Below, one piece after another: positions 5,810-13,292 of a DNA stretch of 13,293 nucleotides. Made by a program: the position numbers and the translations under genes. The notes beneath the pieces are model-generated. The model was not told the origin of the DNA and did no database searches. It saw only the letters and a list, made by a program, of their open reading frames with translations. Source of the stretch: Candidatus Thiodiazotropha taylori. GTDB lineage: Bacteria > Pseudomonadota > Gammaproteobacteria > Chromatiales > Chromatiaceae. The stretch covers positions 1 through 13,293 of the forward strand of contig JAHRHW010000081.1 of assembly GCA_019100305.1 (NCBI GenBank), given 5' to 3'. Each line of letters begins with the position of its first letter. The first letter of the stretch is position 1.

Positions 5810-6094
5810 TTATGTGGGCTTTACACTGCAGTCGCCAAGGATCTGGGCCTGACAAGCGAGACGATCATGTCGTCCAGCCATATTTTCCTTCAATACTTTC
5901 TCTTCGAGTACTGAAGGCTCAGTCAGGTTGTTCCAGCCCTCTTCAACATGCATCATGCATGTACCGCAGTCGCCTTCTCGGCAACCATAGATAATACCGG
6001 CACCAATTTTTTCAGAGACCTCGATGACTCTGGTACCTGCAGGCACATTGACAGTCTGTTCAATGTCTTGAAACGTAATTTTCGCTTTAGCCAT
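5810..6094 (-). CDS. [2Fe-2S] ferredoxin
   Basis: This 94-residue plant-type [2Fe-2S] ferredoxin has ligands C38, C43, C46 and C81 ('GCREGDCGTC' and 'RLACQA'), plus a fifth cysteine at 89. It is likely an electron carrier for nitrogenase or for the neighbouring flavodiiron protein, or an assembly electron donor. Short [2Fe-2S] ferredoxins of this kind are common in nif clusters, but I cannot assign a specific fdx name. AAGGTG lies 7 bases before the ATG. It sits 40 bases after the flavodiiron gene and 23 bases before the FeSII-like gene. It is shorter than FeSII because it lacks most of the helical insert, so the two tandem ferredoxins probably have different partners rather than being recent duplicates. 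Confidence 0.88.
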   Translation of the reverse strand: MAKAKITFQDIEQTVNVPAGTRVIEVSEKIGAGIIYGCREGDCGTCMMHVEEGWNNLTEPSVLEEKVLKENMAGRHDRLACQAQILGDCSVKPT

Positions 6095-6134
6095 TTCATT
6101 TCACCTTGATTAAATAGATTTGTAACACTCGGAG

Positions 6135-7418
6135 TCATGCCAGGTCGGCCATGTCGATCACTGCCTTTTGCTGTTTTTTCCCTACCATTTCCTCAGCGAT
6201 AGCCGTACCAAATGCCCGACACTCTTCCAACTCTTCCTCTGTGGGTATCAATTTGATTCTTAAGCCCTGTTGTGGAATTCGCATTTTCAATCCACGCATT
6301 CTGTCTTCAATCATCGCGACTGCTTCACCACTCCAGCCGTATGAACCGAAAGCACCACCCAGTTTTCCCTTCAGGTTGACAACAGCCAGCGATGAAAGCA
6401 GGTCCCAGACTGGTTTGACTGCGTCACCATTGATGGTCGGTGAACCAAACAGCAAAGCGTCCGCTTCTTCGATCAGGTCAACGAATGGACCAGTCTCACC
6501 ACCTTCCAGGTCATACAGGGAGACCCGGACCCCTTCGATTGCATTGGCCCCTTCATTGATCGCTTCCGCCATGCGTGCGGTATTACCATAGGAACTCATG
6601 TAGAAAATCACCAGGGACTGCTCTGCGACGCCGATTTCCCGTGACAGGCTGGAGGTGGATAGTTCCCGATAGTGGGTAACGTAACGACGTGGTCGCTCTC
6701 TGAGTATGGGACCATGCGTCGGGGCGATCTGCTTGATCTTGAGAGGCTCAATCAATTTCAACGCATCCATGACATGCTTTTTGAACGGCCGCATGATATG
6801 GGCATAGTAGTAGTCGAATGAAAACCTGAAATCACCAACCAAGTCATTAAAAAGTCTTTTGTCACAGTAGTGGCAACCAAAGACATCTCCAGAGAAGAGA
6901 ACCCCCTCCTCTTCAAGATAGGTGCATTGGGTATCCGGCCAATGCAGAAATGGGGTGTGTAAAAAACGCAGTGTTCTATCACCCAATGAGATACGGTCAT
7001 CGGTGGTTACTGTGGTGTACTCGAAACCATCGCCTGTTGGTTTGAGTAGCGCTTTTAGCATCGACGTTGCACGTTGGGAGATATAGAGTTTCGCGTCAGG
7101 CGCTCGACGCATCAACTCAGGTAAAGCGCCGGTATGATCCGGCTCGAGATGGTTGAGAATGATCGCTTTGATCTCTTTGTACTCAACCTCTGATTCTAGA
7201 CGGGCAAAAAACTCCTCACTGAAATTCTCTTTGACCGTATCTATAATAGCGACGCCATCCTGTCCTTTCACAAGATAGGAGTTATAGCTGGTTCCATTCG
7301 CTGTACTGAGTATAATATCGAACGTTCTCAAGGTAGGATCCAGCGCCCCAATCCAGTAGACGCCATCTGCAAACTCGACAGCATCTCTGTGGCTGGATAC
7401 ATCGATCTCGCTACTCAC
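6135..7418 (-). CDS. A-type flavodiiron protein (FprA/ROO family)
   Basis: Flavodiiron proteins reduce O2 to water, or NO to N2O, at a diiron centre next to FMN, in the cytoplasm. The 427-residue product has an N-terminal metallo-beta-lactamase domain (about 15-250) and a flavodoxin domain (about 270-420). Diiron ligands are present: H90-x-E92-x-D94-H95, H159, D178 and H235. The FMN phosphate loop is 'SSYGNTA' with 'GSPTINGD' further on. There is no rubredoxin domain, so electrons must come from a separate carrier; the ferredoxins next door are candidates. Translation starts at GTG (7416-7418), overlapping the stop of the NifO-like gene by 4 bases. In this operon it probably scavenges oxygen near nitrogenase, which is inference from context. 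NO reduction is the main alternative. Confidence 0.92.
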   Translation of the reverse strand: MSSEIDVSSHRDAVEFADGVYWIGALDPTLRTFDIILSTANGTSYNSYLVKGQDGVAIIDTVKENFSEEFFARLESEVEYKEIKAIILNHLEPDHTGALPELMRRAPDAKLYISQRATSMLKALLKPTGDGFEYTTVTTDDRISLGDRTLRFLHTPFLHWPDTQCTYLEEEGVLFSGDVFGCHYCDKRLFNDLVGDFRFSFDYYYAHIMRPFKKHVMDALKLIEPLKIKQIAPTHGPILRERPRRYVTHYRELSTSSLSREIGVAEQSLVIFYMSSYGNTARMAEAINEGANAIEGVRVSLYDLEGGETGPFVDLIEEADALLFGSPTINGDAVKPVWDLLSSLAVVNLKGKLGGAFGSYGWSGEAVAMIEDRMRGLKMRIPQQGLRIKLIPTEEELEECRAFGTAIAEEMVGKKQQKAVIDMADLA

Positions 7419-7831
7419 GGTGCCGTCTCACACGGCTGATCAGACATCGGGCAACTTTCAACCTTTTGACTCTCATTCAGGTATACACCAAGATAGTTAA
7501 GTACCGGCCCGACCGTGAAACCGGATTGTTTCAGGGATTGATAGATCATAAGTGGCCGTTTGATCAGGATCGGCTGTTCCACCATCAAGCGCAGTGCCTC
7601 AGCTTCGTTCAAATGATCGATATCAATCTCACCACTTTTTACTTGAGGCGCACTTTCATTGAACCAAGCGGAGATGGCTTTATCACCAAAAAAAGAGCGT
7701 AAGCTATCCGATGTCCAGGTCTCACTGAGTATGTCACGTACTTCCAAACTGATACCCAGCTTGCGCAGTATCACTTTTTGTTGTTTGTTGCCGATGCAAC
7801 CTGGTTTTTCATAAAAAACCAGTTCAGTCAT
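7415..7831 (-). CDS. nifO: nitrogenase-associated ArsC-like protein (NifO-like)
   Basis: This 138-residue protein has an ArsC/Spx-like thioredoxin fold: beta-strand 'ELVFYEKPGC', helix 'GNKQQKVILRKLGI', and the cis-proline-like 'ILIKRPLMI'. This fits the 'nitrogenase-associated protein' subfamily that contains A. vinelandii NifO. NifO has been linked to molybdenum allocation between nitrogenase and nitrate metabolism, but its reaction is not established. Cys12 sits at the arsenate-reductase active-site position. The C-terminal 25 residues are unlike ArsC and carry two extra cysteines. The start ATG (7829-7831) lies within the end of the 66-aa ORF (8-base overlap), and its TGA overlaps the flavodiiron GTG. 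This suggests tight translational coupling. The position between fdxN and nifQ matches A. vinelandii. Confidence 0.8.
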   Translation of the reverse strand: MTELVFYEKPGCIGNKQQKVILRKLGISLEVRDILSETWTSDSLRSFFGDKAISAWFNESAPQVKSGEIDIDHLNEAEALRLMVEQPILIKRPLMIYQSLKQSGFTVGPVLNYLGVYLNESQKVESCPMSDQPCETAP

Positions 7832-8024
7832 CTTTATTTGACTCCTGCATACTCGTAATCAAAGCGGATTGCCGTTGCCACAGACGTTCCGGTAGTGCCA
7901 TGCCTCTTGGTGGCAGTGAGTCTGCTGGCCTGACAAAATGGTTACGCACAAATCTCATCCAGTAACGGCTGGGCTTATTCCCATCCTGATGAACAGGCTG
8001 CAGAGCTGGTTTTTGGTCGAACAT
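7824..8024 (-). CDS. small basic hypothetical protein in the nifB operon
   Basis: I do not recognise this 66-residue protein. It is basic and rich in Arg, Trp, Phe and Pro ('SRYWMRFVRNHFVRPADS', then 'LPPRGMALPERLW'). It has no cysteine, no clear membrane helix and no signal peptide. It is likely genuine. AGGAG (minus strand, 8033-8037) lies 8 bases before its ATG, it fits between fdxN (11-base gap) and nifO (8-base overlap), and its frame is in step with a coupled operon. Genes at this position in other nif clusters are often annotated hypothetical. A role alongside NifB, FdxN or NifO is inferred from location only. Confidence 0.7.
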   Translation of the reverse strand: MFDQKPALQPVHQDGNKPSRYWMRFVRNHFVRPADSLPPRGMALPERLWQRQSALITSMQESNKDD

Positions 8025-8035
8025 GGGATGATCTC

Positions 8036-8314
8036 CTAGCGTGATTGAATCTCAGCCATGACTTCTTCCATCCTTTCCGGCGGTATACCGGTCAATGAAC
8101 CTGGAGGATTTGCAGGCTCCGAGAAAGGATTAAGAATCGCACCTTCGATAGGACAGATGCTGACACATTGGGGGTCAACGTGGTCCCCTTCACACTCTGT
8201 GCACTTCTTTGCATCTATTTTGAAATGTGGTCTGGCTTCAAATATCGCATCGCTTGGACAAAGTGGCTCACAGGCCCAGCAGTTGACGCAACTCTCTATA
8301 ATTTCATAAGCCAT
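8036..8314 (-). CDS. fdxN: 2x[4Fe-4S] ferredoxin
   Basis: This 92-residue bacterial ferredoxin has two [4Fe-4S] motifs. The first is C9-x2-C12-x2-C15-x3-C19 and the second is C38-x2-C41-x8-C50-x3-C54. The longer x8 spacing in the second motif is typical of nif-linked and Alvin-type ferredoxins. FdxN donates electrons for NifB activity and in some species for nitrogenase itself. GAGGAG lies 6 bases before the ATG and overlaps the nifB stop, with only 10 bases between the genes, so it is translated together with nifB. The Pro-rich tail (about 62-92) is unremarkable. Its position immediately after nifB matches A. vinelandii fdxN. Confidence 0.92.
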   Translation of the reverse strand: MAYEIIESCVNCWACEPLCPSDAIFEARPHFKIDAKKCTECEGDHVDPQCVSICPIEGAILNPFSEPANPPGSLTGIPPERMEEVMAEIQSR

Positions 8315-8324
8315 GCTCTACTCC

Positions 8325-9833
8325 TCAGGCTCCGGCCTGCAGTTGATCTGCCTGTCTCTGTTGCTCAAGTTGGCCACTCTCTGCCATTTCCGCATAGACC
8401 TTGGCCACCGCCTCTTCAATCGGTTCCATGGCATGCTCTCCATTTGGTTGAATACCCGACTCTTCCAGCACCTCCCAGGGCTCATAGCCAATCTTTGAGC
8501 AGAGTACAGCTTCGCATCCTTCAAGCAGGCGTATAGTCTTCTGCAACGTGGTCTCCGCATCACCACAGGTATCACCACCAGAACAGTAGAGATCGACCTT
8601 GCGATGACCAATAAATCGAACATCAGTCATTGAGGCCTCATAGATGAGAAACTCTTTTGCATGACCGAAATGCTGATTGATTACACCACCACCACTGGTG
8701 GCAACTGCCATCAATACCGGGCGTGTCTCCTTTTTCTTCGTGGTCAAGGCCGTCAGCGGGATAAATGTTTCGTTTGCGCTTTTCTTTTGCGCTTCCAACT
8801 TGGCTTCGATTTCTGCCTGATAATCAGCGCGCTTTATCATTGCCTGCTCATAATCAACGTCCATCACTTCCACTTTATCCATGGTGAATTCATCACCCCT
8901 GTCTTCACCAAGCATGCCTACGGCATCCGCACGACACTGTCGACAGTGTCGCATCATATTCATGTCACCGGCACATTTGTCCTGCAGGGTTTGCAACTCA
9001 TCATGGGTGGGTCCACGCTGCCCCATAACGCCATAAAATGTGCCATGTTCCGCTTCGGCAATCAGTGGCATCACATTGTGTAAAAACGCCCCTTTTTCCT
9101 TAACGACCTTGCTCACCTCTTCCAGATGCTGATCGTTTACACCGGGTATCATGACGGAATTGACCTTCACCAGAATGCCCCGGTCGGTCAACATCTTCAG
9201 CCCTTTCTGCTGTTGTTCAATAAGTATTTTCGCGCCCTTACGACCTTTGATACGACGGTTATTCCAGAAGATCCAGGGATAGATTTTTGCACCGACATCG
9301 GGGTCAACGCAGTTGATGGTGATGGTTACGTGATCGATGTTGTGTTTGCACAACTCATCCACCTGATCCGGCAGTGACAGACCGTTGGTAGAGACACAGA
9401 GTTTGATATCCGGCGCCTTTTCGGTCAGTTGACGAAAGGTATCGAAAGTCCGCTCTGGATTGGCTAAAGGGTCGCCAGGACCGGCGATACCCAAGACGGT
9501 CATTTGCGGGATATTGGCAGCTACCGCCATGACCTTTTTAACCGCCTGATCTGGCGTCAACAGTTCAGATACCACACCAGGTCGTGATTCATTTGCACAA
9601 TCGTATTTACGATTGCAGTAGTGACACTGGATATTACAGGCCGGTGCGACAGCCACATGCATACGGGCAAAATGGTGGTGTGCCTCTTCGGAATAACAGG
9701 GATGATTATGTACCTTGTCCCGAATATGGTCTGGTAGATGCGATAATTGATCGCTGCTACCACCACATCCGGATGCACTGCATCCACTTTCAGCGGTGTT
9801 ATCTTCTGATTGACCTATCACTTTCAGTTCCAT
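8325..9833 (-). CDS. nifB: FeMo-cofactor biosynthesis radical SAM protein
   Basis: NifB is a radical S-adenosylmethionine enzyme that fuses two [4Fe-4S] clusters with a carbide to make NifB-co, the precursor of all nitrogenase cofactors. Counting from my chosen start, the C66-x3-C70-x2-C73 motif binds the radical SAM cluster. It is preceded by the conserved 'HPCYSEEAHHHFARMH'. 'GIAGPGDPLANP' and 'MRHCRQCRADA' supply further conserved residues, including cluster-binding cysteines. A C-terminal NifX-like domain begins at about residue 375 ('VLMAVATSGGGVINQHFGHA'). At 502 residues it is the normal long form. The open frame reaches a GTG at 9857, but GGAGG (9841-9845) sits 7 bases before the ATG at 9833 (and 4 before the adjacent ATG at 9836). 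It is first in the eight-gene operon. Confidence 0.97.
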   Translation of the reverse strand: MELKVIGQSEDNTAESGCSASGCGGSSDQLSHLPDHIRDKVHNHPCYSEEAHHHFARMHVAVAPACNIQCHYCNRKYDCANESRPGVVSELLTPDQAVKKVMAVAANIPQMTVLGIAGPGDPLANPERTFDTFRQLTEKAPDIKLCVSTNGLSLPDQVDELCKHNIDHVTITINCVDPDVGAKIYPWIFWNNRRIKGRKGAKILIEQQQKGLKMLTDRGILVKVNSVMIPGVNDQHLEEVSKVVKEKGAFLHNVMPLIAEAEHGTFYGVMGQRGPTHDELQTLQDKCAGDMNMMRHCRQCRADAVGMLGEDRGDEFTMDKVEVMDVDYEQAMIKRADYQAEIEAKLEAQKKSANETFIPLTALTTKKKETRPVLMAVATSGGGVINQHFGHAKEFLIYEASMTDVRFIGHRKVDLYCSGGDTCGDAETTLQKTIRLLEGCEAVLCSKIGYEPWEVLEESGIQPNGEHAMEPIEEAVAKVYAEMAESGQLEQQRQADQLQAGA

Positions 9834-9889
9834 CATCCGGCCTCCAAATAGCGACACAATGAGGTTGTTATTACGCTTAAAAGTGATAA

Positions 9890-9905
9890 TGCAATCTGCG
9901 TGCCT
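9890..9905 (-). promoter_or_regulatory. sigma-54 promoter of the nifB operon
   Basis: The minus strand reads AGGCACGCAGATTGCA. It has GG (9903-9904) and GC (9891-9892) separated by 10 bases and matches TGGCAC-N5-TTGCA at all but the first position. Transcription should start near 9879, giving a leader of about 45 bases to nifB. The two TGT-N10-ACA sites lie roughly 95 and 130 bases upstream of that start, the normal range for NifA. Confidence 0.88.
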
Positions 9906-9934
9906 AGTTTTTACCTATATCTAACCCATTGTAT

Positions 9935-9948
9935 TTAATATATATTAA
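9935..9948. repeat. AT-only palindrome between activator sites and promoter
   Basis: TTAATATATATTAA is a perfect 14-base palindrome, flanked by ATTG on the left and CAAT on the right with three extra bases on the left. It sits between the nifB promoter and the activator sites, where DNA must bend for NifA to reach sigma-54 polymerase. I see no clear IHF consensus in it. Confidence 0.4.
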
Positions 9949-9966
9949 CAATAGTTACAGACCATC

Positions 9967-9982
9967 TGTCAGTTTGTATACA
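9967..9982. promoter_or_regulatory. NifA upstream activator sequence, promoter-proximal
   Basis: TGTCAGTTTGTATACA matches TGT-N4-T-N5-ACA exactly. It is centred about 95 bases upstream of the predicted nifB transcription start. Confidence 0.8.
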
Positions 9983-9999
9983 GAGCTGACTACAGTGTC

Positions 10000-10015
10000 T
10001 GTATGACAACCGACA
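10000..10015. promoter_or_regulatory. NifA upstream activator sequence, promoter-distal
   Basis: The plus strand reads TGTATGACAACCGACA. The minus strand reads TGTCGGTTGTCATACA, which matches TGT-N4-T-N5-ACA exactly. It is centred 33 bases (about three helical turns) from the proximal site, so both could be on the same DNA face. It lies just beyond the nifA stop. Confidence 0.75.
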
Positions 10016-10023
10016 GAGAGCAA

Positions 10024-11589
10024 CTACATCTGTCGAACTTTAATATTCAAAGTCTGAATCCGGTAACCGATCTGTCTCGGAGTCATTCCAAGTAATCTTG
10101 CTGCCTTAGCCTGTACCCAGCCAGCTTGTTCCAGGGCAGCAATAACCCGTTCACGTTCATCCAGATCCGGATCATCAAAATCAACTTTACTGTTGCTGGT
10201 TACCTGGGAGTAGCTCTGGTCAAGCATTGGTTTCAGACCACTCAGGTTAATCGCATTTTCATCAATTGCCCCTTCACCGCTCATAACCGCAGCGCGCTCA
10301 AGACAATTTTCCAGTTCACGTACATTGCCCGGCCAGTCATGATGCATCAAAAGCCTGACAGCGCCATCATCAATGGATAATTCGCGTCCCTGACTTTTGG
10401 CGATTTTTGACACCAGATATCGAGACAAATCATTGATATCCTCTTTGCGCTCCCGCAAAGGTGGCATCTGAATCGGCATGACATTGAGACGATAGTAGAG
10501 ATCCTCTCTGAAATTGCCCTCTTGCACTTCGGACTCAAGATCTTTGTTGGTGGCCGCCACAACACGGACATCCACCACTTGGGTCTTGACACCACCTACC
10601 CTCTCAAACTCTCCCTCTTGCAGTACTCGCAGTAACTTAGCCTGGAAGGTAGGAGTGATTTCACCGATTTCATCAAGAAAGATGGTACCACCATGCGCCT
10701 GCTCAAACCGCCCTTTTCGCTGATTGACAGCACCGGTGAAGGCGCCTTTTTCATGGCCAAAGAGTTCTGTCTCCAACAGGGTATCCGGCAGTGCTGCACA
10801 ATTCAGCTTAATGAATGGCCCATTGCTTCTCGGTGAGTTGTAGTGAATCGCATTGGCCACCAGTTCCTTACCGGTTCCGGACTCACCTCGAACCAGAACC
10901 GTGGTGTTCCATTTGGCCACCTGACGTACCTGATCAAAAATCATACGCATGCTGGGCGTATGCCCAACCAGGTTGGAGAAGCCGTGCTCTCCACGCACCT
11001 TGCGCCGAAGTGAATCGCGCTCATCTTTAAGCGCCAGTTGCTCATCTTCCACCTTCTTTGCCAGGCGCACACTCTGACCGATCAGATTGCCAACCATTTG
11101 CAGGAAGCGTTCATGCAATTTCAGTAAGCTGATACTGCCCAATGGCTGGGCCGCCAGCACACCGGCGGTCTCATCTCCAATCAGAATAGGAACGCCAACA
11201 AATGGCAGCTCCGGGTCATAAACACCAAGTCTGTCCAGAAAACGGTCTTCATCGGAGATACGTCTGACAACGAGGGGTTTACCGCTCGACATGATCGCCC
11301 CGACCACACCTTCTCCCGGCTTATAGCGCACTGTGTTGAAGGGTGCAGGATTCTCGTGTAGTGCGGTTACCAATAGCTCACCGCTGCTATCATCCTGCAG
11401 GCAGATCATGCCATATCGCAGTTTCGCAGTATCGCTCAACCGACTAAGCACTTCAGTCAGTGTCTCCCTGAAATCGAGCGAACGGCTTAAAACCTGACTG
11501 ACTTGGTAGAGGCTCTCCAGCTCCGACTCCAGGACAATGGTATTGTGTTCCGCATCCATATTGTCCATGTTGATATCAGTCGAACTCAT
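10024..11589 (-). CDS. nifA: nif-specific sigma-54 transcriptional activator
   Basis: NifA binds TGT-N10-ACA sites and activates sigma-54 promoters of nif genes. The 521-residue protein has an N-terminal GAF domain (about 28-178). A central AAA+ domain (about 203-440) follows, with Walker A 'GESGTGKE' (235-242), the sigma-54 contact loop 'GAFTGA' (282-287) and Walker B 'IFLDEIG' (303-309). A C-terminal helix-turn-helix (about 490-517, 'AKAARLLGMTPRQIGYRI') completes it. The linker between the AAA+ and DNA-binding domains lacks the C-x4-C motif of oxygen-sensing NifA from alpha- and betaproteobacteria, which fits control by NifL instead. GGAGGAG (11598-11604) lies 8 bases before the ATG. The nifL stop overlaps the start by 1 base (TAATG), so synthesis of the two is coupled and near-stoichiometric. 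Confidence 0.97.
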   Translation of the reverse strand: MSSTDINMDNMDAEHNTIVLESELESLYQVSQVLSRSLDFRETLTEVLSRLSDTAKLRYGMICLQDDSSGELLVTALHENPAPFNTVRYKPGEGVVGAIMSSGKPLVVRRISDEDRFLDRLGVYDPELPFVGVPILIGDETAGVLAAQPLGSISLLKLHERFLQMVGNLIGQSVRLAKKVEDEQLALKDERDSLRRKVRGEHGFSNLVGHTPSMRMIFDQVRQVAKWNTTVLVRGESGTGKELVANAIHYNSPRSNGPFIKLNCAALPDTLLETELFGHEKGAFTGAVNQRKGRFEQAHGGTIFLDEIGEITPTFQAKLLRVLQEGEFERVGGVKTQVVDVRVVAATNKDLESEVQEGNFREDLYYRLNVMPIQMPPLRERKEDINDLSRYLVSKIAKSQGRELSIDDGAVRLLMHHDWPGNVRELENCLERAAVMSGEGAIDENAINLSGLKPMLDQSYSQVTSNSKVDFDDPDLDERERVIAALEQAGWVQAKAARLLGMTPRQIGYRIQTLNIKVRQM

Positions 11590-13226
11590 TAAATCGTCTC
11601 CTCCATGCCATTTAGAGGTAACCTGACAAAGACACGACAGCCACCATAAAAATCTGCATCTATTTCCACATTACCACCATGTCCTATGACGACCTCCTGA
11701 GCCATGGTCAATCCCATGCCAGCATGCTCCTTTGCTTGTTCCCAGCCACAGTAAAAAGGTTCGAAAACTTTTAATCTGTGGGTTTTTGGAATACCTACCC
11801 CGTTATCCATGACCTCAATCAATAAATCCTGATTATCCTGCTTGGTCTGGATACGAATTTCGCGATAGTCCTGATTGGCTTCAATCAAGGACTGTATGGC
11901 ATTGTCTATCAGGTATTTGAATAATCCGCGCAGTGCGTTGATACGACCATTCACTTCTGCCAGAACTGGTGCCGGACGCCAGTCAACCACGATACCGGCG
12001 GAAAGCAGGTTTTCTGTTGAAAGTTTCACCACTTCATGCAGCAGTTCATTGATATTGACCAGCGAGGTCTGCTCAACAACCGGACTTGGTAGTGCTTCGT
12101 GCAGGCTCTCCATTGCCTCATCACCACTTTTAAGGGCTTGTTGCAGAACAACCCTCATACCCATATTCTCTTGACCCGCTGCCGGCATCGACAACGCAGC
12201 TTTGATGACATTCAAGGGTGCCTGTATTTTGAAGATCGCCCCGGATATCGCCTCACGCATGGTCTGTACCATCTGTTGTTCCGCCATATTGGCGCGAATC
12301 ATATTGAGACGTGCTTCCTGGATACGCTTACGGCTTCCGGTGACCTCGTTGGCGATTAATAACAAGCAGCATCTGGTTGATTCAGACTGCTTAAAATAGT
12401 TCTGAGCCGCTTCATCAAGTTCCGGAACATTGACTCCTGAACAGGTAAACCATCTTGGTGTTGAACCACCAGGGGGGTCCAACCTAATCTCAACATTGGT
12501 AAAACCGTTACCAACCTGACATACCGCACTCAGATCAATTCCGACCTGCTGCTCCAGCGCCTCAAGAAACAGAGAGGCCGGCTCCACCCCCCTAAAATCG
12601 CCTATCAAGGCTTTATAGGCGTGGTTGTCCAGTAAAACCTTGCGATCCGCTGCAACAACCGCCACCACCATTGGTGCCGCGTTGAGCGCCGCTTCCGTCA
12701 GGTTTTTTTGAAATTTCAGGCGTTGTTCCAACTGATGCATCTCAGTTATGTCCCGATGCATCCCAAGAAAATAGGCCGTTTGCCCCTTGTTGTTGTTGAC
12801 TGGAGAGATGGTCAGTTCCGCAAGGTACTCCTCTTGGGACTTTCGATGGTTGACCAATGTGCCCTGCCACACTTTATTATTCTGAATCGTCTCCCAAAGT
12901 TCATGATAGACCGATTCAGGTGTCGATTTACTGGAGAGTACCGATTCGTTTTTTCCGATAATCTCTTCTCTTGCATAACCGGTCAAAGTCTCAAATGCGC
13001 TGTTCACATAGAGAATTCTGGCTGTTGGATCGGTAATAGAGATCGCAATAGGTGCTTGCTCGACCAGTTCATAGAAAAGCTTGGGTGGTAAAAACTGATT
13101 GCTGTCCAAACCGCTGAATGCCTCCAGAACTTCGGTTGGAGTACCCTCCGGAGGTGAGGCGAGAAAATCATTGATCCTGTCAACTAGGTTATCGCTGATC
13201 GTTGATTCTATTTTTCGCTGGATCAT
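11589..13226 (-). CDS. nifL: NifA-inhibiting sensor flavoprotein
   Basis: NifL binds and inhibits NifA when the cell is oxidised or has fixed nitrogen. It senses redox through FAD, nitrogen status through GlnK, and energy through ADP. The 545-residue protein has PAS1 (about 48-165, 'NSAFETLTGY' and 'GMHRDITE'), PAS2 (about 175-292), a helical segment, and a GHKL ATP-binding domain with N box (441-442), G1 'DNGVGIP' (474-480) and G2 'GMGL' (503-506). The segment equivalent to the kinase H box reads 'IFKIQAPLN' and offers no phosphorylatable histidine beside PLN, in line with NifL not acting as a kinase. The ATG at 13226 has only AGG at a long distance, so it may be translated weakly. A sigma-54 element precedes it. 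Confidence 0.95.
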   Translation of the reverse strand: MIQRKIESTISDNLVDRINDFLASPPEGTPTEVLEAFSGLDSNQFLPPKLFYELVEQAPIAISITDPTARILYVNSAFETLTGYAREEIIGKNESVLSSKSTPESVYHELWETIQNNKVWQGTLVNHRKSQEEYLAELTISPVNNNKGQTAYFLGMHRDITEMHQLEQRLKFQKNLTEAALNAAPMVVAVVAADRKVLLDNHAYKALIGDFRGVEPASLFLEALEQQVGIDLSAVCQVGNGFTNVEIRLDPPGGSTPRWFTCSGVNVPELDEAAQNYFKQSESTRCCLLLIANEVTGSRKRIQEARLNMIRANMAEQQMVQTMREAISGAIFKIQAPLNVIKAALSMPAAGQENMGMRVVLQQALKSGDEAMESLHEALPSPVVEQTSLVNINELLHEVVKLSTENLLSAGIVVDWRPAPVLAEVNGRINALRGLFKYLIDNAIQSLIEANQDYREIRIQTKQDNQDLLIEVMDNGVGIPKTHRLKVFEPFYCGWEQAKEHAGMGLTMAQEVVIGHGGNVEIDADFYGGCRVFVRLPLNGMEETI

Positions 13227-13276
13227 AGCTCGCTGTACCTAATTCCACTGTGAAACTCTAAACATGACAAGGCTTT

Positions 13277-13292
13277 TGCAATTCCCGTACCA
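13277..13292 (-). promoter_or_regulatory. sigma-54 promoter of nifLA
   Basis: The minus strand reads TGGTACGGGAATTGCA. GG (13290-13291) and GC (13278-13279) are 10 bases apart, the -12 half is perfect, and only C to T differs in the -24 half. Transcription would start near 13266, about 40 bases before nifL. The activator sites would lie outside the window, so it cannot be told whether NtrC or NifA acts here. Confidence 0.75.

Noticed and set aside
5787..5855. 23-residue N-terminal extension of the FeSII-like protein
   Set aside because: It overlaps the upstream ferredoxin coding region, and a clear AGGAG precedes the ATG at 5784-5786, which matches the FeSII N-terminus.
8318..8623. 101-codon minus-strand frame within nifB
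   Set aside because: It is an arginine-rich shadow of the NifB C-terminal domain in another frame.
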